The notes below the pieces were generated by a model. It was not told where the DNA came from, made no database searches, and saw only the letters and a list, made by a program, of their open reading frames with translations. From Nakamurella alba (GTDB taxonomy: Bacteria > Actinomycetota > Actinomycetes > Mycobacteriales > Nakamurellaceae), in assembly GCF_009707545.1 (NCBI RefSeq), contig NZ_WLYK01000001.1, positions 620,001-684,000 of the forward strand: DNA of 64,000 bases, read 5' to 3'. This document shows, one piece after another, positions 26,740 to 35,433 of this stretch. Numbering within the stretch: the first letter of the stretch is position 1; every line of letters begins with the position of its first letter. A program made the position numbers and the translations under genes.

Positions 26740-27696
26740 ATGCCGGGGATCGTGGATCGCAGGGCCGTCACCGGGGTGCTGCTGGCGCTCCTGTCGGCGG
26801 CGACCTTCGGCACCTCCGGGAGTTTCGCCGCCTCGCTGATCGCCGCCGGTTGGACGCCCGGCGCCGCGGTGACCTGGCGGATCTGCCTGGCCGCCGCGGT
26901 GCTCACCGCGCCGGCGGTGGTCCAGATGCGTGGCCGCTGGCGGGATCTGGTGGCCCAGTGGCGGGTGGTCGTGCTCTACGGCCTGCTGGCCGTGGCCGGC
27001 GCGCAGCTGTTCTTCTTCAATGCCGTCGCGCACCTGTCGGTCGGGGTGGCCCTGCTGCTCGAGTATCTCGGGGTGCTGCTGGTCGTCGGCTGGCTGTGGC
27101 TGCGGCACGGCCGTCGGCCGCAGCGCCTCACCGTGCTTGGCGCGGCGCTGGCGATCGTCGGGCTGGTGTTGGTGCTCGACCTGACCGGTGCCCAGCGGGT
27201 GGATCCGGTCGGAGTGTTCTGGGGTCTGGCGGCCGCGGTCGGCCTGGCCGCCTACTTCCTGATCTCCTCCCGCACCGAGGACGGTCTGCCGCCGCTGGTC
27301 ACCGCGTGGGCCGGGCTCACCGTCGGCGGGATCGTGCTGGTGGCCGCGGCGATCGCCGGGATCGTGCCGTTCGCCGCCCCCCGGGTGCAGGTGGAGATCT
27401 TCGGCGGTTCCGCTCCGTGGTGGGTGCCGGTGCTCTGCCTGTCGCTGGTGGCGGCGGTGATCGCCTACATCGCCGGGATCGGCGCCGCCCGGCTGCTCGG
27501 CCCGACGGTGGCCTCGTTCCTGGGGCTCATCGAGGTGCTGGCCGCCGTGCTGTTCGCCTGGCTCATGCTGGGTCAGACCCCGGTCGCGATCCAGATCGCC
27601 GGTGGTGTGCTGATTCTCGGCGGCGTGGTGCTGGTGCGGATCGACGACCTGCGCCGGGACCGGCTCACCGCTCGTGAGCCAGCAGCCACTCCTTGA
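26740..27696 (+). CDS. EamA/RhaT-family drug-metabolite exporter
   Basis: 318 residues with ten predicted transmembrane helices arranged as two EamA repeats of five (about 10-145 and 155-305). Conserved features include the GTSGSFAASLIAAGWTP start of repeat 1 and LLEYLGVLLVVGWLWL; repeat 2 ends VAIQIAGGVLILGGVVLV. Predicted inner-membrane exporter of small metabolites or amino acids; substrate unknown. The ATG follows the -10 box by 6 nt. Its 3' end overlaps the convergent ogt gene by 32 bp. Confidence 0.9.
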   Translation: MPGIVDRRAVTGVLLALLSAATFGTSGSFAASLIAAGWTPGAAVTWRICLAAAVLTAPAVVQMRGRWRDLVAQWRVVVLYGLLAVAGAQLFFFNAVAHLSVGVALLLEYLGVLLVVGWLWLRHGRRPQRLTVLGAALAIVGLVLVLDLTGAQRVDPVGVFWGLAAAVGLAAYFLISSRTEDGLPPLVTAWAGLTVGGIVLVAAAIAGIVPFAAPRVQVEIFGGSAPWWVPVLCLSLVAAVIAYIAGIGAARLLGPTVASFLGLIEVLAAVLFAWLMLGQTPVAIQIAGGVLILGGVVLVRIDDLRRDRLTAREPAATP

Positions 27697-28192
27697 CAGG
27701 CAGTCCCCAGCGGAACCCGCCGAGGGTGCCGTCGGTCCGCAGTACCCGGTGGCACGGCACGAACAGCGCGGCGGCATTGCGGGCGCAGGCCGATGCCGCG
27801 GCGCGGACGGCGGCCGGACGCCCGCTGCGCGCGGCGTAGTCGGTGTAGGTGATCGGCGTGCCGGCCTTCACCGTGCGCAGGACGTCCCAGGCGTGCTCCA
27901 GGAACTCGCCGGAGTGCTGGCGCACCGGGATGTCGTCGATCGCACCGAGATCCCCGTTGTGGTAGGCGATCACGGCGGCAACGGCGGCAGATCCCGGGCC
28001 TTGCCGCTCGATCGGCTCCAGCACGTCCGGCCGGATGGATGCCGCGATCAGCGGCAGCAGGGTGCCGGTGTCGGCGGTCCAGCCGGACGCGAGGACCGTG
28101 CCGGTGTCGTCGGTGACGACGGTGAACGGGCCGGTCGCGGTGTCCACGGTGGCGGTCAGGCCGGTCGTGGGTGCGGTGCGGGTGGGGCTCAT
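27665..28192 (-). CDS. ogt: Methylated-DNA--[protein]-cysteine methyltransferase
   Basis: 175 residues. Suicide repair of O6-alkylguanine; alkyl-acceptor C147 lies in VPCHRVL, with the DNA-binding helix SGRPAAVRAAASACARNAA just before it. Its ATG overlaps the TGA of the upstream Ada-AlkA gene by 4 nt, so the two alkylation-repair proteins are co-expressed. Length and motif order are normal for Ogt. The 3' end overlaps the convergent EamA gene. Confidence 0.94.
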   Translation of the reverse strand: MSPTRTAPTTGLTATVDTATGPFTVVTDDTGTVLASGWTADTGTLLPLIAASIRPDVLEPIERQGPGSAAVAAVIAYHNGDLGAIDDIPVRQHSGEFLEHAWDVLRTVKAGTPITYTDYAARSGRPAAVRAAASACARNAAALFVPCHRVLRTDGTLGGFRWGLPVKEWLLAHER

Positions 28193-29670
28193 GCGGGGAC
28201 TCCTTCGATGGCCGCCAGCCACAGGTGCAGGCCGGCGTAGGAACGGAACGGGCGCCACTGCTCGGCGTGGGCGAGCAGGGCAGGTGGTCTGTCGGGCAGG
28301 CCGAGCGCGATCGCACCGCGCTGCATGACCAGGTCGCCGCCCAGCAGCACATCGGGATCACGCAGCAGGCGCATCGCCATCAGGTTGGCCGTCCACGGAC
28401 CGAGCCCGGGCAGCGCCACCAGTGCGGGCACGAGTTCCTCGGTGCGGCAACCGGTGTCGATGACCAGGTCACCGGCGGCGATCAGTCCGGAGGTGTGGAT
28501 GACCGTCCGGGCACGCCGGCCGGGACCGGGGATGTCCTCCGGGGTGAGTGCGGCCAGGTCGGCAGGTGCGGGGAACAGGTGGGTGATGCCGTGGGCGGCG
28601 CCGCGCAGGGTCTCCGGCAGCTCCCGGCCGGCGCGGACGGTGAGCTTGCCGAGCGCCGCCCGGGCGGCGGCCAACGAGATCTGCTGCCCGAAGAGCGCGC
28701 GGACCAACATCTCCGGACCGTCGACGGAGCCGGGGACGCGGACGCCGGGCCGCTCGCGGACTGAGGCGGCCAAGAGCGGGTCGGCGCCGAGCACCTCGTC
28801 GACGGCCTGCGGGTCGGCGTCCGCGTCCAGCAGCCTGCGGCAGCGCTCGACGGCCGGCACCAGGTCGGAGAGCTGCTCCAGGTGCAGGGTGGCCCGGACC
28901 ACCGGCGGCGCCCCGGGATCGGGGAGTTCGAGGCGGACCACGCCCGCCCCGGCCGGCAGCCGCAGGGACCGGCTGTAGACCCGGCCGAGGACGGTCTCCA
29001 CACCCGGAACGTGCTCCTTCGCCAGGAACCACAGCAGCCGGTCGGTGTCGAACGGCGCGCGCACCGCCAGCCGCAGGGTCAGCGACCCGGACTCGCCGGT
29101 GGTCTCCGGTCGCTTGCGGGCGCGCAGTGTCGTCGGGTCGGTGTCGTAGACCTCCTGCACCGTCTCGTTGAACTGGCGGATGGAGGAGAACCCGGCCGCG
29201 AACGCGATGTCGGACATCGGCAGGTCGGTGGTGGTCAGCAGGATCCGGGCGGTGTTGGCGCGCCGCGCCCGGGCCAGCCGCAGCGGCGGGGCGCCCACCT
29301 CCTCGGTCAGCAGTCGACCCAGGTGGCGGGCGGAGTAGCCGAGTCGACCGGCCAGACCGGGAATTCCTTCCCGGTCGACCACGCCGTCGTCGATCAGTCG
29401 CATGGCTGCGCCGACGGTGTCGGCCCGGAGGTTCCACTCCGGTGACCCGGGGGCGGCATCGGGCAGGCAGCGGCGGCAGGCGCGGTACCCGGCGGTCTGC
29501 GCCGCGGCGGCGGTGGGGTAGAAGGTCACGTTGTGCCGCAACGGGGTTCGGGCCGGACAGCCCGGCCGGCAGTAGATCCGGGTGGTCCGTACCGCGGTGA
29601 CGAACTGACCGTCGAACCGCGTGTCCCGGGACATCACGGCCCGGTAGGCGACATCGGGATCGGTGAACAT
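28189..29670 (-). CDS. Ada-AlkA fusion: AraC-type regulator/3-methyladenine DNA glycosylase
   Basis: 493 residues. N-terminal Ada zinc domain (about 5-75) with four cysteines, YCRPGCPAR and CRRC, where the first cysteine takes methyl groups from phosphotriesters. An AraC helix-turn-helix follows (about 85-185), then an AlkA N-terminal beta domain and an HhH-GPD glycosylase (about 285-480) with LPGLGPWTANLMAMR and the catalytic aspartate in DVLLGGDLVMQRG. The protein senses methylation damage, activates transcription and excises 3-methyladenine; Ogt supplies the second Ada activity separately. ATG 29670 places the Ada domain at the N-terminus. Confidence 0.93.
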   Translation of the reverse strand: MFTDPDVAYRAVMSRDTRFDGQFVTAVRTTRIYCRPGCPARTPLRHNVTFYPTAAAAQTAGYRACRRCLPDAAPGSPEWNLRADTVGAAMRLIDDGVVDREGIPGLAGRLGYSARHLGRLLTEEVGAPPLRLARARRANTARILLTTTDLPMSDIAFAAGFSSIRQFNETVQEVYDTDPTTLRARKRPETTGESGSLTLRLAVRAPFDTDRLLWFLAKEHVPGVETVLGRVYSRSLRLPAGAGVVRLELPDPGAPPVVRATLHLEQLSDLVPAVERCRRLLDADADPQAVDEVLGADPLLAASVRERPGVRVPGSVDGPEMLVRALFGQQISLAAARAALGKLTVRAGRELPETLRGAAHGITHLFPAPADLAALTPEDIPGPGRRARTVIHTSGLIAAGDLVIDTGCRTEELVPALVALPGLGPWTANLMAMRLLRDPDVLLGGDLVMQRGAIALGLPDRPPALLAHAEQWRPFRSYAGLHLWLAAIEGVPA

Positions 29671-29788
29671 GTGGGCCAGCCTGCCACCGTCGGCGGCCGG
29701 GCACCGGCGGTTTTCGGACACGGCGGTCCGGTGGACCGGTACCGCTCCCGGGCCAGGAGTACCCGGGCGCCGTGGCAGGGTGGGGGCC

Positions 29789-30421
29789 ATGACGACACCG
29801 CCCACCCGCTGGGAGCTCGAGTACACCGGCGACAACTGGGAGGCCTACCGGGCACGGTTCGAGAAGCTCTTCGAGATCGGCACCGACGTCGAGGGGGAGG
29901 CCCGGTTCGTCGACGCGCTCTGCGAGCGCGGCGCCGCAGTTCTGGACGCCGGCTGCGGCACCGGCCGGATCGCCGCGGCGCTGCACCGGCTCGGCCACCG
30001 GGTGGCCGGGGTGGACAAGGACGCCGGCCTGATCGAGGTCGCGCAGGGGCGCTACCCGGGCGTGAACTACCTGGCCGCCGACCTGCTGGCGCTGACCGCC
30101 GCCGACCTGGCCGAGGTGGGTGCACCCGAGGCGTTCGACGTCGTGGTGCTGCCCGGCAACGTGCTGGTGTTCGTCGCGCCGGGGACCGAGCGTGCCGTGC
30201 TGGCCAACCTGGCCGGACTGCTGGTGCCGGGCGGCCGGCTGGTCGCCGGGTTCGCCACCGACCGCGACTACTCACCGGCCGACCTGCGCGCCGATGCGCA
30301 GGCCCTGGGCCTGCCGCTCGAGCACTCCTTCGCCACCTGGCAGCTCGACCCGATGACCGACGACGCCGGCTGGACCGTCGTGGTGCTCCGCCGTCCGCAG
30401 GACTGGGTCGCGCCGGCCTGA
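29789..30421 (+). CDS. Class I SAM-dependent methyltransferase
   Basis: 210 residues. The Rossmann-fold motif I LDAGCGTGRI (about 50-59), VAGVDKD (acidic end of strand 2) and the motif IV strand FDVVVLPGNVLVF are clear. Substrate unknown; possibly a small molecule. It is divergent from the Ada-AlkA gene, 118 bp away. ATG 29789 follows GGGGG by 1-2 nt, and a CAGGGT -10-like box 7 nt upstream would again make it leaderless. Confidence 0.82.
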   Translation: MTTPPTRWELEYTGDNWEAYRARFEKLFEIGTDVEGEARFVDALCERGAAVLDAGCGTGRIAAALHRLGHRVAGVDKDAGLIEVAQGRYPGVNYLAADLLALTAADLAEVGAPEAFDVVVLPGNVLVFVAPGTERAVLANLAGLLVPGGRLVAGFATDRDYSPADLRADAQALGLPLEHSFATWQLDPMTDDAGWTVVVLRRPQDWVAPA

Positions 30422-30460
30422 CGCGGGGTCCGGCTCGGTACCCCGAGTGACCTGCACCGG

Positions 30461-30474
30461 CGGGGACAGCCCCG
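30461..30474. terminator. Small hairpin before ychF
   Basis: CGGGG-ACAG-CCCCG stem-loop, 40 bp after the methyltransferase stop and directly upstream of the ychF -10 box. Could end the methyltransferase message. Confidence 0.3.
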
Positions 30475-30483
30475 GGCTGCACC

Positions 30484-30489
30484 TAGACT
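30484..30489 (+). promoter_or_regulatory. -10 box of ychF (leaderless)
   Basis: TAGACT, 8 nt before the GTG start. Confidence 0.5.
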
Positions 30490-30497
30490 GACCACCC

Positions 30498-31577
30498 GTG
30501 AGTCTCACCCTAGGAATCGTCGGCCTGCCCAACGTCGGAAAGTCGACCCTGTTCAACGCGTTGACCCGGTCGGACGTGCTCGCGGCGAACTACCCGTTCG
30601 CCACCATCGAGCCCAACGTCGGCGTGGTGCCGCTGCCGGATCCGCGGCTGGACGAGCTGGCGAAGATGTTCTCCTCGGTCAAGATCGTCCCGGCCACGGT
30701 GTCGTTCGTGGACATCGCCGGGATCGTCAAGGGCGCGAGCGAGGGTGCCGGTCTGGGCAACAAGTTCCTGGCCAACATCCGGGAGGCGGACGCGATCTGC
30801 CAGGTGGTCCGGATCTTCGACGACGGGGACGTGGTGCACGTCGACGGTCGGATCGACCCGCTCGCCGACGTCGAGACCATCAACACCGAGCTGATCCTGG
30901 CCGATCTGCAGACCCTGGAGAAGGCGGTGCCGCGCCTGGAGAAGGAGGCGCGCAACGCCAAGGACCGCAAGCCGGTGGCCGACGCCGCCGCGGCTGCGGT
31001 CGGCATCCTCGACTCCGGGCGCACGCTGTTCAGCGCGCGCAAGGACATCGATCTGCCGCTGCTCAAGGAACTGTCGCTGATGACGACGAAGCCGTTCCTC
31101 TACGTGTTCAACGCCGACGAGGGCGTGCTGACCGACGACGCCCGCAAGGCCGAGCTGACCGCGGCGGTCGCACCCGCGGACGCCGTCTTCCTGGACGCGA
31201 AGGTCGAGTCCGAGCTGCTGGAGCTGGACGAGGAGTCGGCCCGCGAACTGCTGGAGTCCGTCGGCCAGCCGGAGCCCGGCCTGCACACCCTGGCCCGCGC
31301 CGGTTTCCACACCCTGGGTCTGCAGACCTACCTGACCGCCGGCCCCAAGGAGTCCCGGGCCTGGACCATCAAGCAGGGCGCCACGGCCCCGCAGGCCGCC
31401 GGCGTCATCCACACCGATTTCGAGCGCGGCTTCATCAAGGCCGAGATCGTCGGCTACGACGACCTGATGGCCGCCGGCTCGATGGCCGCGGCCAAGGCCG
31501 CCGGCAAGGTCCGCATGGAGGGCAAGGAGTACGTCATGGCCGACGGTGACGTGGTGGAGTTCAGGTTCAACGTGTAA
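30498..31577 (+). CDS. ychF: Redox-regulated ribosome-binding ATPase YchF (OLA1)
   Basis: 359 residues, the normal family length. Obg-type G domain with G1 [10 protein letters not shown]3 [10 protein letters not shown] and the altered G4 NADE (instead of NKxD) that gives ATP preference; C-terminal TGS domain with [15 protein letters not shown] and [11 protein letters not shown] at the very end. In mycobacteria ychF directly follows the ispH/DUF6542 block, whereas here about 17 kb separates them. It marks the left border of the accessory region. Confidence 0.97.
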   Translation: MSLTLGIVGLPNVGKSTLFNALTRSDVLAANYPFATIEPNVGVVPLPDPRLDELAKMFSSVKIVPATVSFVDIAGIVKGASEGAGLGNKFLANIREADAICQVVRIFDDGDVVHVDGRIDPLADVETINTELILADLQTLEKAVPRLEKEARNAKDRKPVADAAAAAVGILDSGRTLFSARKDIDLPLLKELSLMTTKPFLYVFNADEGVLTDDARKAELTAAVAPADAVFLDAKVESELLELDEESARELLESVGQPEPGLHTLARAGFHTLGLQTYLTAGPKESRAWTIKQGATAPQAAGVIHTDFERGFIKAEIVGYDDLMAAGSMAAAKAAGKVRMEGKEYVMADGDVVEFRFNV

Positions 31578-31594
31578 GACCGCAGATCAGAGGG

Positions 31595-31720
31595 CTAGTC
31601 GGCCCCTCCGTCCGCAGTAGCGGAAGCCATCAGCCCGGCCGCCGCGGCCCGGGTGCGGTCCTCCGCCTTCCGCCACAGATGGCTGTACGTCGACAACGGG
31701 ACTCTCGCCGACGCGTGCCT
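31595..31720 (-). pseudogene. C-terminal remnant of a tyrosine recombinase (integrase)
   Basis: The last 41 or so codons of a phage-type integrase, read toward ychF: RHASARVPLSTYSHLW followed by AEDRTRAAAAGLM and a stop 17 bp from the ychF stop. The conserved box II histidine and the catalytic tyrosine in TYSHLW are present, but no arginine box or catalytic core is found upstream on this strand. It is a truncated fossil and shows that an integrative element once entered here. Confidence 0.7.
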
Positions 31721-32475
31721 TCTATGTGGCGCCGGTGACGGTGCGGATCGCGGATTCGAAGCATCCGGCGTTCCCGCGGCCTGGCGTTCCCTCCGGCCGT
31801 TCCGCCTGGACATCGCGGCCACGTCGACGGCGCAGGCTCGGGCGGCGGCGGAGAAGGAGCTGACCCGCCGGTCGTCGTTGGTCCGTCAGGTGCGGTTCAC
31901 ATGCCTGCCGGACGCGAGTCGGACACGATGACCCTGACGCGCCCGGAGGGGCGGAGGTGCTGCAGATCCAGCAGGTCACCTACCCGATGTCGGTCGGCGA
32001 GCCTCAGCAAGTCACCTGCGCATCCACCCGACCGGACGAGAACTTCCAGCCACGACCTACGAGGACGCCGCCCGCCGGATCCTCGGCGCGATCCCGCCGA
32101 ACCAGCCGCAGATCCGCATGTGCACCTGCAAGAGCATCTACTGCGTCGCCGGCGCCGCAGGCATTCGACGTGGACGATCACCGCCGACTTCGGTGCGGAC
32201 GGCTCGGTGGTCGAGGTCCGCGTCGGCCAGATGCTTCTCGGTACGGATCAGCTCACACTCCCTCAGATCGAGTTCTCCCGGTCGACCGCAAGAACACTCA
32301 CGCTAGGTCTGCAGAACTATCCTCACCCGGAGCGGCCGAGCACCCCTTGATCGGAGGCTCTGGGTTCCCAGTACCCAGGGTGTGAGCTTGAGGAATCAGC
32401 TTGCCCGGGAGTCACTAGGGTCCTAATGTTGAAGACATCTGTGACATGTGGCTCGCGATGTGCTAGGGGCCTGAG
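31721..32475 (+). other. Degraded coding debris, no intact gene
   Basis: About 750 bp without an intact gene. Short protein-like stretches occur in different frames: TTYEDAARRILGAIPPNQPQ then CTCKSIYCVAGAAG (about 32055-32165, plus) and TWTITADFGADGSVVEVRVG (about 32170-32230, plus, shifted frame). They read like one frameshifted gene. The first copy of the 18-bp direct repeat lies at its 3' side. I could not assign a family. Confidence 0.4.
32260..32277 (+). repeat. 18-bp direct repeat, left copy
   Basis: CCCTCAGATCGAGTTCTC, identical to 38452-38469, with further partial match on both sides (CAGCYCRCAC before, CGGTYGA after). Candidate att-like border of a 6.2-kb element. Confidence 0.6.
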
Positions 32476-32496
32476 TTGATTGGACACGTGCTCCAT

Positions 32497-32895
32497 ATGG
32501 AAGTTCTGAACGCAGCTGACGTTACCTCGGCTGAGCTCGAGAAGCTTGATTCCTGTATCCGGCGCCTGCCGAGGGGCTCCGCGCTGGGCGCGGCACTGAC
32601 CCTCTTGACCGACAGCATGAGGTCGGGGCAGGACCTGACCTTCTCGGCAGATGACACTCAGTTGACTCCAGCTCAAGCCGCGAAGATCCTGGGGATGAGC
32701 CGAGGTCACCTGTACAAGCTTCTGGATAGCGGGATCATTCCGAGCACTCACGTTGGCAGGGACCGCCGGTTGAAGTTGAGCGAAGTAGGGGAGTACGCCA
32801 AGTCTCGTCAGCGGGATCAGGCGCTGCTCGCGGAGCGCTTCGCTCATGCCGACCGGGACAGGCAGCGCCTCCTTCGATCGTTGCTGGACTCGTGA
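32497..32895 (+). CDS. Helix-turn-helix (excisionase/MerR-like) DNA-binding protein
   Basis: 132 residues from ATG 32497 (TTG 32476 and GTG 32488 are alternative starts). The central part (about 56-105), LTPAQAAKILGMSRGHLYKLLDSGIIPSTHVGRDRRLKLSEV, is an excisionase-type winged helix; a helical N-terminus and a charged C-terminal helix flank it. This subclass often acts as the antitoxin or regulator of a neighbouring gene. A 33-bp gap separates it from the DUF3039-like gene in the same direction. Codon use is less G/C-biased at third positions than in the flanking core genes. Confidence 0.75.
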   Translation: MEVLNAADVTSAELEKLDSCIRRLPRGSALGAALTLLTDSMRSGQDLTFSADDTQLTPAQAAKILGMSRGHLYKLLDSGIIPSTHVGRDRRLKLSEVGEYAKSRQRDQALLAERFAHADRDRQRLLRSLLDS

Positions 32896-32928
32896 CCTGA
32901 TCTTCGATGCGAGTTTCGGTGTGGACCC

Positions 32929-33984
32929 ATGCATACTTGGCAGATGCTGGCCCGCGCCCGCCCCACCATCCGTTGCCTTGAGGAGTACTTGACGGATGGC
33001 TGGGAGGATGTCTCACACCTTCGGCTGACCCGGTCGGTGAATGTTGGAAGCGCGGCCCTGCCCAACCTGCCTGACCTCGCACACCCTCTGATTCGCCATG
33101 CTGCCGCAGTCTTTCGCAATGGTCATAGCGATGACGAAGGCGGCGTCGCGCGGGAGAGCATCACAGGCTTGACTGATCCACCCTTCTGGAAGGTCAAGAC
33201 TGGACGGTGGCGCGGGGCCGTCTGGCAGGATCCGGAATCGGGCGACTTTTGGCTGGTGGCGGGAGGCCTTCGCCGGGAAAACGAAGCAGAAGACTTCTAC
33301 AAGGCCTTTATGCGAGCCATCTCGGCCGGCGGAAGCGCACCGTTTCTCCCCAGTGCCGACGACCGTGCTCGAGCTAAGTACGAGACCGTGGCGGCCAGTC
33401 TGCTTGAGTGGGAGCTCGAATTGCAGCGGGCGGTGATCGAAGCGGTCGAAGCCGCACTGACTTCCCCGCAGAAGATCTCGATCGCCGACGTGGTTGGCGA
33501 TCGAGCCGTCGCGACGGTCACTCTGTCTGTCGAGACAGTGGATATGGGAGAGGCAGAGGGCCTGCTGTCCGAGCTGACCCTTGAAGTCGCTACTCTCGAC
33601 TTCGCGTCAGCTGAATTGATTGCTCGGGCCGAGATTGTGATCATGACTGCCTTATGCCCTTACGAGCAGGACTGGACCGCCGGACACACTGGGTCGGAGC
33701 ACGTCTACTCGTTGCTCGAGACTCAGGACGCGTTGCTTGCACGGATGTCGACAGCGGCCATTGGTCGCCCCGGGGAAGTGATCGCAGGGACGATCTCTCA
33801 CTATGCTGACGCAGCCGCCATTGGCGACGGTAGTGTGCAGGGTACAGCTGTCCGGGCGCTATGTGGTGTGCATTTTGTTCCGAGACAGGACCACGCGCCC
33901 ATGGAGGTCTGTGGGTCGTGCGCGGAGCTTGTTGAACTGATGCGGCTCAAGACCACGTCGGGCGGTGGACCACCCGCTCTGTGA
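32929..33984 (+). CDS. Unknown protein with C-terminal DUF3039-like zinc motif
   Basis: 351 residues. About residues 77-130 hold TDPPFWKVKTGRWRGAVW and WLVAGGLRREN, a pattern I associate with small nuclease/toxin-like folds, not provable here. Residues about 135-280 are mixed alpha/beta without a recognised domain. The C-terminus (about 285-335) has HYADAAAIGDGSVQGTAVRALCG and VCGSC, resembling DUF3039: a His and three Cys likely bind zinc. No membrane segment or signal. With the HTH gene upstream it forms a two-gene unit inside the accessory region. Function unknown. Confidence 0.65.
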   Translation: MHTWQMLARARPTIRCLEEYLTDGWEDVSHLRLTRSVNVGSAALPNLPDLAHPLIRHAAAVFRNGHSDDEGGVARESITGLTDPPFWKVKTGRWRGAVWQDPESGDFWLVAGGLRRENEAEDFYKAFMRAISAGGSAPFLPSADDRARAKYETVAASLLEWELELQRAVIEAVEAALTSPQKISIADVVGDRAVATVTLSVETVDMGEAEGLLSELTLEVATLDFASAELIARAEIVIMTALCPYEQDWTAGHTGSEHVYSLLETQDALLARMSTAAIGRPGEVIAGTISHYADAAAIGDGSVQGTAVRALCGVHFVPRQDHAPMEVCGSCAELVELMRLKTTSGGGPPAL

Positions 33985-34079
33985 ACGCACGACCTATCGG
34001 TGGCGTCTGGACCTCGGTAGTGGGGAAGCACACGCGGATCACGGGCGACTCAATCACAGGTCGGGTGAGACCGTTACGG

Positions 34080-34391
34080 TCAGCTGAAGTCTTCGACGGT
34101 CAGGACCTCGTCCTTGCCAACCAAGATGGGTCCGCCACGCGCCACGCCCCGAGTCCTCGTGCAAACCAGGAATGCCCGCGACTCGAGGATCACCAAGACG
34201 ATCGCGCGCGAGCGAGGCTCAGGACATCCCACCTCTGCTTCGTAGAGAACTCCCGCATGCTCGTAACGGAGGCGAAAGATTCTTCGGTCCGTCACGTCCC
34301 AGCCGCTGTCGGCCGCGAAGTCTCGAGTGGCACCCCAGACATGTTCAGCCATCTCAGGAGTGTCAGCAGCGGGCACGAAGAATTTCGGCAT
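34080..34391 (-). CDS. Conserved hypothetical protein
   Basis: 103 residues, compact alpha/beta, starting MPKFFVPAADTPEMAEHVW and containing GWDVTDRRIFRLRYEHAG and ILVGKDEVLTVEDFS. I recall similar short actinobacterial proteins of unknown function with the same start and end motifs. No signal or membrane segment. It stands alone, convergent with the DUF3039-like gene and downstream of the IS21 element. Confidence 0.7.
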   Translation of the reverse strand: MPKFFVPAADTPEMAEHVWGATRDFAADSGWDVTDRRIFRLRYEHAGVLYEAEVGCPEPRSRAIVLVILESRAFLVCTRTRGVARGGPILVGKDEVLTVEDFS

Positions 34392-34432
34392 ACCGCAGAT
34401 GCTGCCGTTTGCCGGGCCGGAAACAAAGCAAC

Positions 34433-34519
34433 TCAGCCCGGGAGGTCTCTACGCCGGCGGGTCCGGCTCGAGGTCGTACGTGACAGGCCGAGGATCACGT
34501 CGATGTCGTCCGACGCGAC
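34433..34519 (-). pseudogene. Distal fragment of the IS-split HTH gene
   Basis: Sequence on the far side of the IS21 element, in a frame reading VASDDIDVILGLSRTTSS to a stop at 34433. When the element and one copy of the GCGAC duplication are removed, it joins the fragment at 37127-37337, although a one-base frame change is also needed for one continuous reading frame. Confidence 0.5.
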
Positions 34520-34587
34520 TGTCAATGGCCAGGTGGAAGTCCCCGCTGGTGGCCAGGGTTGGTCCCCACCTCTGCTGTCGTTGGTGT

Positions 34588-35433
34588 TCAGGTGTTCGTG
34601 GTGGCCTCCCGGTGGTGTCGGGCGTCTTTCATGCGGTGGGATTCGCCGTTGGTGACTACGACGGTCGCGTGGTGCAGGAGCCGGTCGAGGATGCTGACGG
34701 CGGTGGTCTGTTCGGGTAGGAAGTGTCCCCATTGTTCGAAGGGCCAGTGGGAGGCGATGGCCAGGCTGCGGCGTTCGTAGGCGGCGGCGACGAGGCGGAA
34801 CAGGAGCTGGGTTCCGGTGTTGTCCAGGGGTGCGAAGCCGATCTCGTCGATGATGAGCAAGTCGTTGCGGGTGAGGTTCTCGATGGTTCTGCCGACGGAG
34901 TTGTCAGCCAGGCCGCGGTAGAGCTGTTCGATGAGATCGGCTGCGGTGCAGTACTTCACCTTCATCCCGGTGGTGGCGGCGGCGTGGCCCAGAGCGATCA
35001 GGGTGTGGGTTTTGCCGGTGCCGGGTGGTCCGATGAACGCCAGGTTCGACCGGCTGCGGATCCATTCCAGGGTGGCCAGGTGGTGGAAGGTGTTGGCCGG
35101 GATCGAGGACGCGGCGACGTCGAACGTGTCCAGCGTCTTGGTCACGGGGAAGGTTGCTGCTTTGAGCCGGTTGATGGTGTTCGAGGCGTCGCGGGCGGCC
35201 AGCTCGGCGTCGATCAGGGTGCGCAGCAGCTCTTCCGGGGTCCATCGTTGGGTCTTCGCGGTGAGCATCACCTCGGCGGCGATGCCGCGGATCCTGGCCA
35301 GTTTCAGCCGCCGCAGCCCGGCGGCGAGATCGGCCGGCAGGTCCGGGGAGATCGGGGCCGGCGGCGGTGTGGACGTGGTGGTCCCCGAGGCGGTGGCGGC
35401 CGCCCGGCCGGTGCCTGTTCTGGTGCCGGTCAT
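34588..35433 (-). CDS. istB: IS21 helper ATPase
   Basis: 281 residues; AAA+ DnaC-like transposition helper. Walker A IGPPGTGKTH, Walker B LLIIDEIGF and sensor motif SHWPFEQWGHFLPEQTTAVSILDRLLH are complete. An Ala/Thr/Pro-rich N-terminus precedes the core. Its ATG overlaps the istA stop (ATGA), the usual arrangement for this family. Confidence 0.95.
   Translation of the reverse strand: MTGTRTGTGRAAATASGTTTSTPPPAPISPDLPADLAAGLRRLKLARIRGIAAEVMLTAKTQRWTPEELLRTLIDAELAARDASNTINRLKAATFPVTKTLDTFDVAASSIPANTFHHLATLEWIRSRSNLAFIGPPGTGKTHTLIALGHAAATTGMKVKYCTAADLIEQLYRGLADNSVGRTIENLTRNDLLIIDEIGFAPLDNTGTQLLFRLVAAAYERRSLAIASHWPFEQWGHFLPEQTTAVSILDRLLHHATVVVTNGESHRMKDARHHREATTNT

Noticed and set aside
31560-31580. 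tRNA-like GGTTCAA as an attachment site beside the integrase stub
   Set aside because: The motif belongs to the last codons of ychF; no cloverleaf can be drawn around it.
33297-33644. 115-codon minus-strand frame opposite the DUF3039-like gene
   Set aside because: Ser/Ala/Thr-rich shadow without start signals; the plus-strand frame is longer and protein-like.
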